Shown here: piece by piece, positions 1 to 11,452 of the stretch
Layout: every line of letters begins with the position of its first letter
Position numbering within the stretch: the first letter of the stretch is position 1
Assembly: GCF_000150275.1 (NCBI RefSeq)
Contig: NW_002060969.1
Coordinates: 186,943-250,942, forward strand
Source: Trichoplax adhaerens
Taxonomy: Eukaryota; Placozoa; Uniplacotomia; Trichoplacea; Trichoplacidae
Reading direction: 5' to 3'
Length of the DNA stretch: 64,000 nt
Position numbers and translations under genes: made by a program
The notes under the pieces: model-generated
What the model was told of the DNA's origin: nothing
What the model saw: the letters and a program-made list of their open reading frames with translations, nothing else
Database searches by the model: none

Positions 1-3000
1 ACAATTTCTTACTTTCGCGGAAGGGCAACCGCAAAGTTCTCCTGCGATCCATATTGATGCGCCTTGAGCTCTTTCAAGCAATATTTCTAAGTATTCACTA
101 GGCTCCAGTTTGGCGATATTCTTCAATGAGGTCTTTTCTCTCATACTTCGCCTCTCCGATGTCATGTAATTAAAAGATTCAAGTTCGTGTTTAGGCTTGC
201 CTATTGATGCTCGAAAATTTACGACTGAACCAAAACGGTTGAATTTTCCAACGCTGGAGTTTAAGTCTGACGCTTCGGTACCCAAGAAATCGATCGGATG
301 CATACCAAGAAATAATTCCTAAGTTAAGTTGTATTCGTAAACGAGGATGTTATTAGTTTACAGATTTATTATTCTTTCTATAATACAATTACAATTATTA
401 GCTCCCAGATCAACAAGGAAAATAACAGTTTAAATAAAAATAGATTTTCACACCTGTTGCATAAGGGTTAGCTGTTTTGCAATTTGAGGAGTAGAGTAAT
501 TCAATAACGAATCATGAAAGTTTTTCCCACGATCCATTGCCGTAATTGAAATAGCGCTAGGAACATCATCGAAGCACTTAAGTTCTCGCATCCCCATAGC
601 AGTACTATTTGAGCGCCTTACTGACATTCTCCAATTCTGGACGTCAAATATTTGTCATTGGCTTAAAATTGATACGTATTCTCATCAATCTATCACACTG
701 AAAAACTTACCGATGGAGTGCTACCTAACGTTCTGTTACTTGAAGAGTTGGTTTCGATATCTAAATAACAAAAACAAATGTTATAATCATTAGTAGTAGT
801 AACTATTTCTAACATGATTTATTTCTGTTTTGCTAACCGTCTTCTTCCTTATCTATCTGTTGTTCGCGTATAATAGTATTTTCCGTTTGATCTCTTTCAT
901 TCGTACTTAACTTTTTGTCATTGCATAAGTATAACACACGCACTCCCATTCCAGTTGCGTCAATCGGAATTACCTTTCGAGACATTTGATCAAAAAGATA
1001 TAGTTACTATGAATCCTTAACCACAGAATCGGTGCTCGCAAAACACTGTTATGTAGTACTCACAGTATTCTCCATGAAATCTATCAAGTTGTTCTCTAAT
1101 TTTTGATTCGTACGAAAATCTTTTGCGTAATATCCCTGCATTAAGGCGAATCTTAGAAAAGACAAAGTACTGAATATTACAATAACCAGAGCATTACCTC
1201 TATCCATTCATACAATATGTCTAGTGAACGAAACTGAACTTGAACTTGTTGGTAGGTTTGGGTACCACCAGTTTCGATGACGCAAGTTGCAGAGGTATAA
1301 ACATTAGTAATAAACTGATATAATTGTAGAGGTGTCATAATATATCGGAAGGTTAACAAGAAATCGTTGACATAATCTTGACCTTTCGCGTCACTAGAAA
1401 GTAAAAAGTATTTTTATTCCTTAAAATATCTTTCTTCACCTCATAGCGAGCTATTAAATTAGATTGAGTTAGCATTGGCTTTATATTTCCATACCGCGCA
1501 TACAAGAAAGATAATAAACCCCTTCGTGTACCAGTCTGAAGAACTGGCGTGGAGCCTGTAGAGCTCGACAACATATTTGGCGAAATCATGTCCCAGCTTC
1601 CGCCAAAAATAAGCGTAGGATTCTTTGGTGTAACTCTGAACGATAGTGGCTGATTTCCATCGCTATATGAGATAATTGCCGATGACTTAAGTTCCTACTA
1701 TTGAAGAAATTAAGTAACATTATCTTCTACTAACCAGTTTGCCAAAGAAAACAGCAAGGAAGAATCTAAACCCCAACGTTCGGCATCAATTTCCTGCTCA
1801 AAAATAATTTGCTGTGTTATACTATCTCCTTTCTCAACAATTGAAATATGCAAAGTCTTCGAAAAGATGATATTAGTGACGAACCTCCAGTTGTTGCTTT
1901 GCAGCAACCAAGAAAGACATTCTTTTTTCCATATCAATCAGGTTTTTTTTAGTCCTTGCTAGCCTGCCTTTAGTTGGTGAAACTAATTCATAGTAAATAT
2001 TGAGCAAAAAACAAGTTAATCTTCTTTCTTATCAACTAATTTTTAATGTAGTAATCTCTAGTTGTATATGGATATATACTTCTTTGCTTTCCGTCAACAT
2101 CTTGCAATCTAGAAAGATATTTTAAAGTTTTAACTTTCATCATTTTTTCAACCTTAATTTGTTGGTCAACATCCTACATTAATTAAATCAGAAATTTTAG
2201 TATCAACATCACTACTTGATACTTTCAAGTCATGATAAGATCTCGAGTATATGCTATATGTACGTACAATTAATTTTTGCACGATATTTCTCTTTAGTTC
2301 CTCCAAAGTTTTGTTTTTTGACGAATCGACCTGTGAGTATTGTAATTAGCCAGAGAATACTACTTTATGCAACTGAATCTTAGATGAATCTGTCTTAGCT
2401 AGATCCTAAATAAGCCTGTCTCTATTTAATTATCGCCAACATATAGATAGAGGTAGTTAAGGACTGTAACGAACATAAAGCTACCATTGCAGGATATGAA
2501 GAATTTAAAGGTATAATATGTATTTTAGCTTTTTACCACTATAAATACATATGATATTAATACCCAATATAGTTATCTCTCATGTCTATTAAGATCTTCT
2601 CAAAAATTTAAAATACGTTTTGAGATTTTCCAGGTTCTGTACATTTATGATACAACCCTAAATTATATCTGTATATTTCTCCTATTGCCTAGAGCTCATA
2701 ACTATTAAGAACAATAGCAAACTAAAGCATCATATAACAACTACTATTGTAGTGCTATAATATCTAGGTGCTCTATAATCAAAGCCCCCTAATAACTGCC
2801 GGTGCTTAAATTACCACCTAAAAAAATGTCTATCTCATCATCGAAGCAATTTTAAAATCTTATACCGCATAAAGATTTGATTTCAAAGATTGATCACGTT
2901 CGATGAAAGTCGACAAGCGTCACCATCAGTAAAAATGGTTAAGCGTAGCAGACAGGTAGACTGTACAATAAGGTTAGACTCGAAAGAACAATCGTCGCCA

Positions 3001-6000
3001 ATTTTAAGTACAGTAGCATAGTACATTATATGCCTCAATAAATTAAGAAAGCTAACCATATATACTTACTATTCGCCGATTGTAATCCAGAATTGGCTGT
3101 ATATCATTATGCAATTCTTCTTTGCTCATGTATATTGAGCTATTACGTCTCAATTTTTTCTTCAATATGGCAATACCGGAGACGTCTGAACCAGTATCGA
3201 TATCGTCGTTTGCTTTTCCTCGCGATTTAGTATCAGTAGGTTGAATGGATTCAACCGGTTTAAGTAGAGGATCATCTACAGTCACTTTATCTGGTAATTT
3301 TCTCGTTATGTGAACTAAATTATCAAAATTATCGTTTGGTCGATCGATATTAACTTCTCTAAATGGAGTGACAGCTGATTTTCCGACGACTACGGAGCTA
3401 GTAGATAGAGATGGTACGTAGTTACCGACAGCGGCGTAATCATTAGATGGCTTGTGAATAATTTTGGCTTGTCTGTAAAATCATTAGCATATGTTTATAT
3501 CAATAAAGTTTCAAAAAGGATTCGATCACATACAAGGAAATAGTACGCAGCAATTTCATCGTACCCCATTGGTTTCATTCTAGTATTTGAAGTTTTTCCT
3601 CTATCGATGACACGATACATCTCATTAAGAAGTTCTTCATCCCAATATAGATCACAGTACTGATCAGCCACAGCTTCTTTGAAAGCGGATCGATTCATTC
3701 CAGTTAATGACATTATATATTCAGCTATGACAATAGAACAAATTCACATACCGATAAGTATAGAGTGATATTTACGTTAGCATAATGAATCGTATACAAC
3801 ATAGAATATAGGATTTAAGATACGTAATATAGTAGTACAGCAAATTTTACCCATAGCCAGTTCTTCGATGCCATTTTCAAGATACCCATCATACGCGAAT
3901 TCTTGACGGATCATCGACGCCAATCTTGATAGCATTTCGCGTTCTTCCAATGATGAGGGATCACTCTATAAAGTATCAGAAAATAAATAAATTTTACATA
4001 AATTGTGGATTTAATAATAAGAATTTTAATTTCAGGTTACCAATTCTAATACAGAAATGGTTGGACTCCTATTTTCCTGAAAATGCGTTGATGGCATAAA
4101 ATTATTAGGTTTGCTGTTGTCCATATCGCCGTACATCTCATGAGACATAGTGATTGGGGAATTGTTGTCGCTAATATGGCGAAGTTTTGATGATAGTCGT
4201 GAGTTTCTTTGATTATACCTAGCTGAGCCACTGCGATTTTCGCGCTCGGATTGTACAGGGTTACTGTCTTCCAATTGTCTTTGTTCATTACTATTTAATG
4301 AATTTGATTCAATGGAATGCACTTGCTTTGTGTTCTCTAGTCTTACATCAAGCGATCTGTTTGCAGGCGAGGGAGTGTCTTTCCCCTTTACTAAGTACGC
4401 CCGGTATTTACTCTCCTCATGAAAATATGGCGTAGGATCGTTTGCTTGCTTTTTAATTGAACTTTCCATTTGTCGATTCATAGAAAGATCATCATGATCA
4501 ATTTTCTCATCTACTTCACCTAACAACCTTCGAGATATTTCTATTTCATCAATTGATACATCCTGTGTATCGTTCTTATTGCTACGTTCAGTTTCGGATG
4601 AGTGAGCCGGTTTATTAATACCCGATCTTTTACTTATTTCGATTTCATTGCGGTCGTAAGCTGCAAAAAACGAATTTTCGGCACGAGAAACTGGGAAATT
4701 GTCGTTCGGGCTATTTACTACTGTAGGATAGCTTTGCTGATCTTGCTCACGCCCTTTTAAAATATCCCTAGACATCAATTCATTACTAGAATTTTCGCTT
4801 AATGAATTGTACCCAGCACTTCTAGAATTTGGCGATAAATCGTTGCCCGTAGTAAGTTGACCATCATTTCTTGTAAAATAAACAGGGTTAACGGGAACAC
4901 CAAAAGGCGAAATATTAGAATATGGGTACACTGTGTTCGCATTTCTAGCAGGAGAAACTGGTGATTGCGGTAGAAAAGAGAACGGGCCGTTTAATTGTTG
5001 TTGAATAGTTGCATAATATAATTGCTCTTGATCGGACACTATCGGAAAATGTTGCGAGTATTGATTCCTGTTACCAGCATTGAGCAGATGCTGGTTGTAG
5101 AGAGCATTTGAAGTCGGAGCAGTAACGTAGTGTAGGCCTGATGGTGAGGTAACAGGTACAGTTGAAAATTTATGATTTACTTGCAACTGTTCAGGAATTT
5201 CTATATTAACTGGCTTAGTTCCAATATTTACTGTATGGCTTCCGCCATAGCTAACGCCTGGAAGATCAGTGTTGACCGGTAACATGGATGATGTCGAGAT
5301 GGAAAGCGATGTAGGCAGCGGTTCCACGGTGGGTGTAGAATCACTATGCACTTGTTTCAAGTTTACTGTATCAGAAAGTTGAACTTCCGCATCACTCTTA
5401 ATTTTACTAGAGCTATCTTTAGAGTTATCGGAATGAATTGGAATTAGCATTGGTGAACCATCTTGTTTCTGAATAATAGCATAACGCTGACCACTAATTT
5501 CGATGATTTGGCTTTCCTGCTGATTACTAGCAAACCTAATGAAATCATCACTAGGATTATTTTCGATCACAGATCTTTTGGTCGTAGAATGGTTACGCGT
5601 TTCTGACTTTCGATCAACTTTAAGAGCATCTTTAGTGGAATGAATTGTTGTCAACGAAACATTCGATACGGTAAAGTTCACGGAATCGGTAGCATTGCTT
5701 ACTGACGATGATATGTGTTCAAGACCCGGCGGATCGGCGTTCTTATTATGCATTGATGATCGTTCAGATAGCGTAGAGTATTCATTGTCGCGTTCATTAG
5801 AATGATTTTTGACTTCTATAACGGGTACTTTCTCACTTTCAGATTTAGCAGCCTCCGTTGCTGATTCCTTATTGGCTACTTTTTTCTGTATTAATTTAAA
5901 AACTGACGTTTTAGACTTGTTGGAAGATGTAGTTGTAGTAACGCTAGTTTGATCGGGCTCACTATTTGATGAAGATTTAGCCGTTGATATTATTTTATGA

Positions 6001-7304
6001 TTGTTTGTTACGCCACCTTTGCTACTGGATAAAACAGGTGGACTTCCAATATCAGGAGTATGTTCTGGCGTAGGGTGAGTGACTGTTACGACAGGTGTAT
6101 CAGGTATACTATGCTCTCTTGGCACCAATGAATTAGTGGAATCGTTCTTTGCTGTAGCAGTCTCGGCGGATTCCTGCTTCTGGCATTCTTGCTTCTTTAC
6201 CTTGTTATCTTCCTTAAGATCTACTTCCGGTGATGTTTTAGAATGGCCTCCAGAAGGTTTTTCAGCTTTAAGTTTCTGAATTAGATCATATAACGAAATA
6301 GAAGGCTTGCGTTCGCCCCCCATCTCCGCTCGACGCTTTTGTTCCTCTTTTTTCTTACGAAATGCGGCTAGAATTTTCTGAGCTGCTGCCTGAGTTTGAG
6401 GATCAGGTACTGACGGAAGCTTAGATGTTGATCCGGATCTTTCTAACGTTGTAGTTTTACTGCTAGGAACCACAACATTTTTGACATTGCCACCTTTCTG
6501 TAACTCCTCAGTAGTTGTTGCTGATCTTGATCTAGGTGGCGGTCGCAGCAAAGCTGGAGAAAGCGATTGCGCAGATTGAGATTGACCCTTTTGTAGATCT
6601 TTGTCAATGTCGGTCGTACACAGGTTATCTAATTTATTTGTCACATTTTCTAAATCCTCCACTGGTTCCTGCAAAATACTATGTAATAGCTTGTTTGAAA
6701 GTTGAGGTGGTAGACGCCTCGTCGGCGTACTTGAAGGCTGAATATCAGCAGAAGCGGTTGCTAATACTGGTGTTCCTCCTCCAGGCATTGGCGTTGCAGA
6801 ATTCGGTGTTTTTATTGTTTCTCCAGTGTCCCCATTATCATGCTGTTGTTCCTGTTGCCTTTTCGCAGCAGCTGCTAATAGCGCTCTCCTTATTTTTTCG
6901 CGGGTATTCTTATTTTTATCACGAGTGCTTTGTTGATTGACATTTTGTCTATGTAAAGCATTAAGTGTTGGAGTAGCACCTAATTCTTCACTTTTTCTTC
7001 TCGTTATGGCCATCGTTAACTGAAAGAAGTTGCTTATCTTAGGCGTACTACCTTCCTCACTTGTAGTGCTAGTCCCATTATTGATTACAGGTACATTCTC
7101 CGGTGAACTCATTCTTGATGCATTTCCTGATGTTATTGGTATATTTGAAACCAGACATTAAGTAAGGTAAATTTTAAAACGCAATTAATGTCAATTTAAG
7201 AAAAGAGTATACAGTTAAATCCTCCGATAAGTATTTACACAATTTACCTGATTCCTGATTATTCGAAAAATCCTGTAATTTTTCCAGTAAAATCTTACGG
7301 GAAT
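1..7304 (-). CDS. RasGEF-domain protein (REM + Cdc25 homology), partial at 3' end
   Basis: Likely guanine nucleotide exchange factor for a Ras-family GTPase. Exons read by eye (minus strand, 5' to 3'): 7248-7304, 4041-7126, 3851-3965, 3534-3724, 3070-3472, about 1735-1896, 1440-1694, 1198-1393, 1064-1135, 838-973, 711-760, 454-636, 1-318 and beyond. The exon at 1198-1393 has the RasGEF N-terminal (REM) signature NDFLLTFRYIMTPLQLYQF; 454-636 gives STPQIAKQLTLMQQ, the start of the Cdc25 domain, and 1-318 continues it (ELFLGMHPIDFLG, IWIAGELCGCPSAKVRN). The catalytic core is cut by the window edge. The first large exon (about 1028 residues) is Ser/Thr/Asn-rich and probably disordered. Exons 3851-3965 and 3534-3724 encode a well-structured segment I cannot name. 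Some junctions (3070/1896 and 1440/1393) do not keep phase by eye, so an exon may be missing. KNDC1-like is a guess only. The true 5' end was not found. Confidence 0.75.
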
Positions 7305-10229
7305 CTGAACAATGAAAAATATCGCAAATCTATCGAATAAATTAAATTAGAAAGTGAATTATGGGACTTATACCATGTGCGAGTATCTAACAAGCATTAA
7401 TTAGGAGAACTTTCACTCATTCATTAGATCTTACTGTTACCAAAATATGATAATAAAAATGTAATTTGCATTGTTAAACCAGCATTTTAAGCTTTATATT
7501 ATGTTAATGCTGTAAAATATCCAACAATAGCAAGTTCCTATGGAAATAAATCTACAATTATTTGTTACTAAATGCTACTTAGCTTACAATAAAATTAATC
7601 TCTTAGTGATTTTAGTCTGAAAATCGGCTGAACTATATCTGATTAGGTAATTACCTAGTTTTTTCTTTACAAAAATTAGATCAACAAGCTATCACTGTGT
7701 TATCAAAACTCTGAGTTTAGTTATTAAAAGACTATAATTAATGTCTCTGCGATAGGATATACGTACGACTAATATATGGGTACAGAAAAGCCTTTTTTTG
7801 CAGGTACAATATAGTGTATTTGTCACTATTAAAGATTTTGAATTGTAATTAAACCTAATGTAGAAACCATAAACGTAATAAATTGACAATTGCGGATTTT
7901 ACGTAATATGCTACAGATTTTACTATGACGTATACATCACTTATCGATTTTACCGTCGATAAGTACGTATACCGTACAACCATAACAATACTCTGATTGC
8001 AAAATTTACAATTTGGGGAAGGGGGGTTTATTTGGACTCTAATAAATGCACGTTAACAATCTTAAGGCTTACTGTATATGATGCTACACACTGCACTGTA
8101 TACAGTAAAGACAAATTAATTAGTACTCGTATTCTTGATCAACTGTATGTTGTGATAGGACACAGTGCAACCCTAATTTTTATCATTAAAAGCATATGCG
8201 CAAACATTCAGTGCTATACGTGTATTTAATGGAACAGAAGAAATCATCGAACATATTCGACTATAACTGAGCAAATCAAATCCATGGCAATTACTTACTG
8301 TTAAAAATCTGTAGTGTGTGGATGACAATACTGACATAATGAAGGTAATTCAAAATCAGTAATTAATTAATATTTGAAAAGTGATTTCAACATACGAGTA
8401 TATTATCAACTTTATGAAACTAAAGCATAAAGTCATTATTACAATTAATTGATAGTAAAATAGATATATAGTACTTATCATGCGTATCTAAACGCTATTT
8501 AGTACCTGCTTGTGCGTGCCGCACTGCGTCATGACAAAGTTGGTTATTTCAACATTATAACATTTGCGATATCCATGTAGTTGGAGTAGTTTCTTTAATT
8601 TAAAATTGTACAAAAGACAATCGAAGAGACTGCGGTTAAAGTAGCAGATTATCTAAGATATCAGATAAATGTAGTGTTTAATTATCTGTAATCAATCTCA
8701 ACTTACATTTTCGCTGACTGAGCTTCCCTACACACATTTTTTCACGTTTTACATTTAGTTTATGATATCTCGTTTTACTTGTCTTCGTTGTAAGCAAACA
8801 AAATCGTTACAAAATGTTCATTAAGTTATATTGATTATTCTTTATGCTAAACCAGTCATTGTAATTGGTTCCTGTGGCTTAGCAATAATTGTAAGTCACA
8901 AAAGACTATTCATAATGTAATCAATGTCACTGCATTGAATGTTAGTTATTGTCTCCAAAGGCAGACGCTGATAAATAACAAAAGCCTATGGTAATGCCAT
9001 TGCTGACGTCTGGCGAATTGCTAACAGTAAACTGCGTGGTACCAGAGTAGTTACTACGTGTACAACATAATGTAGTAGCAACAAAAAATTTACTCACTTT
9101 AAAAATTCATGAACTAGTGTATGACTATTGATACCGAGTCTACAGGCACTAAAGACATAGGTATAATTGTTTATTGTGGTATTAGAAGCATATCACAAAA
9201 ATATACGTTGTACGAATTGCTACTAAGGTAGACTACTTCAATTTCATCGTAGGCCATAACAAAAATTAAAGTCTCAAAGACTTCTAGAGTAATGAGATTT
9301 ACATATCGATCTTAATTTTGTCTTCAGGAATACATATACGCCTACTATATTTTGTATTCGAAGAGTTGGGAGATACAATTGCCTAGCAAGTACATCATTC
9401 GATAGTGACTCACCTATTTGTTGACGAAACGAGGTAACTAATTAAATACTCTACAACTATTGATGCAGTAAGACCAATTACCTATCGATATCGTCGCTTG
9501 ATAATAATTAATTAGTAATTTATACGCGGATACTGAGACATCTCCCAGACTTATTTTACAATAGTGTATTACTGAATATCAACTGATAAAACAACGTTTT
9601 ACCCTTAGAATAACTCATTCATTTTAAACTTGTTACATACAAATGCAATAATTTATTACTGTAAACTAGTCGAACACCCTCAGCGTATCTTCAAGTCAAG
9701 TATACTGAAATTGTATATTCAGTGAACAAGTATGTGAGTTGCAAAGTATCATGAGGAGTGTGTGTAATAAGATGGCCCGTTAGTAATAAGTAATAGCGTA
9801 GGTCTTCCTTTATTGAATGCTTGTTGCACGTACATATGTGCGAATACAATTTTATTAATTATACATTTAAATAGACTATTAAATCTAACTCTTAGGAAAT
9901 AGCATCTAATTGATAAAATATTGCCGACATTGTCAGGAGACCGTACTATACTATTTTTTACAATACTGCAAATAGGTACAATGTCGCACAATTAATAGGT
10001 AAATAATGCATTTAAAATATATGGGTATTTTATATTGTAATATGCTAGGAGCTTCTCCGAACGCTACGCATAGATCAGTAATGTTCTAAAATTTAAATTG
10101 CTTGATTTTTACAAAACATACATTACTATATAACTACACGCGCATTCGCAGTATACAATTTACGTATGTACGATTGTACGTATGTCTAGCAATAGCATGC
10201 AGCAATAATAGCAAATTTAATCCGTATGG
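7305..10229. other. Intergenic stretch, no gene seen
   Basis: AT-rich DNA with only short open frames that lack splice context or family similarity. An upstream exon of the RasGEF gene may hide here, because the exon at 7248-7304 begins with an acceptor, but I could not identify one. Isolated CTGTA/TACAG words occur; no array. Confidence 0.6.
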
Positions 10230-10623
10230 TATACATACAGTATTTCGAATCAGGGACTACTTCGAAAGAAGAGAAAGGAAAGAGACGGGACGGACGAGAC
10301 ACGGCCGAAAGCTAGAAAAAATAAGATGGCCGACTTTTTTGCGGTCATTTTAGGATACACTACGGCTGTAACCGTACAGTACTGTACAGTTGTACACCGT
10401 ACTGTGCAAAACCAACCAGGCAAATACTGTAATTTGGAGGACGGTCGTGTGCACTGTACTGTACATTGTACAATATACGCGTAGGGTACGATTACCGATG
10501 GTCGGTACACTTGAAATGACCAGCAGGAAAGTCGCCTTGCTCATCGCTAGTACGTATAGCTAAGGATCGTGTCCTGTCCCTTTCTCTTCTTTCGAGTAGT
10601 CCCCGTTCAAATATTGCTGTAAA
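10230..10623. repeat. Long imperfect inverted repeat (foldback / hairpin)
   Basis: The left arm (about 10230-10425) and the reverse complement of the right arm (about 10440-10623) align over nearly their whole length with small mismatches and gaps. The best block is GGGACTACTTCGAAAGAAGA at 10253-10272, matched inverted at 10582-10602. Further in, GGTCATTT (10343-10350) pairs with AAATGACC (10514-10521), and TTGTACA blocks pair near the centre at about 10430. CTGTAC words also lie inside. This could be a miniature inverted-repeat transposon or a hairpin-RNA locus; no target-site duplication could be fixed. Confidence 0.7.
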
Positions 10624-11411
10624 CATTTATAGTTCGCTTATGATTACATTATCTGTCTGCTCAATATTGAATTCATATATTTCTTGTGATTACTTATTGA
10701 TACACTGCAAGTGTGTGACTGTATTAGGTTTCATTGATTTAATATAAATTATGTTGTAATTATAAATTACTAGCGCTAAACTTCCATTTTATTATACGAT
10801 ATGGTGGCTGGTACGCCTACAGTACAGTATAGTACAGTATAATACTGTACTGTACAGTACTTTGCAGATCTCAGATCTACAGTACAGTATACTGTACTGT
10901 ACTGTACTGTACTGTACATTGCAGATTTCAGATCTACAGTATACTGTCCTGTACTACAGTAATGCAAGTCACGTCGTAATACCAATCTACAGTATGACAA
11001 ATGGAAGCAAGATCAATTTTTTCGAGGATTGAGTTTTTTACTATACTGTACATTGTACTGTACAAGTAATTACTGTACTGTACTGTACAGTACAGTACTG
11101 AACGCCCCCTCCCCCACAAGTACAGTACAGTACTGTACTGTACTGTGATATCAGCCCATTGTCAGGGGTGTACAGTACTGTACAGTAGAGTTAAGATAAA
11201 AACATTTTTACCCTTAACTCTATGGTTATACAGTACAGTACAGTACGGTACTGTACACTGTACAGTATACTGTACAGTACAGTACAGTACAGTACAGTAC
11301 TTGTACAGTATAAAGAAAGTATCCTATTATACTGTACTGTATTGTACTGTACGTGTAGATCTGAGAAGGCAAAAAAACTTTGGACAAAAATTAATTAAAT
11401 AAAAAAATCAG
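10624..11411. repeat. Pentamer array A (ACAGT/ACTGT, strand-switching)
   Basis: From about 10815 to 11360 runs of ACAGT (period 5) alternate with runs of its complement ACTGT, giving many CTGTACAG palindromes. A near-duplicate block containing CAGATCTACAGTA occurs at about 10863 and 10921, and an inverted copy (GTAGATCTGAG) at 11354-11364, so the array is also self-complementary on a larger scale. An A/T-only tract follows at 11388-11407. The array ends about 50 bp before the TSG101 start codon. Confidence 0.85.
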
Positions 11412-11452
11412 TACAGCATAAATAGGGTTCAGTGTAAATTTACGCAGCAAAC

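Noticed and set aside
6079-6940. Plus-strand open frames opposite the long RasGEF exon
   Set aside because: Shadows of the minus-strand coding exon; Leu/Phe-rich products reflect the complement of Ser/Lys codons.
10815-11360. Possible CRISPR array or satellite with unit spacing
   Set aside because: No constant repeat-spacer structure; the pentamers are contiguous, switch strand irregularly, and the context is a eukaryotic gene region.
10250-11402. Several open frames of 60-90 codons on both strands with Tyr/Thr/Val/Gln/Cys-rich products
   Set aside because: They are translations of the ACAGT/ACTGT pentamer runs; no splice context, no similarity, and open frames occur on both strands because the repeat lacks stop codons in some frames.
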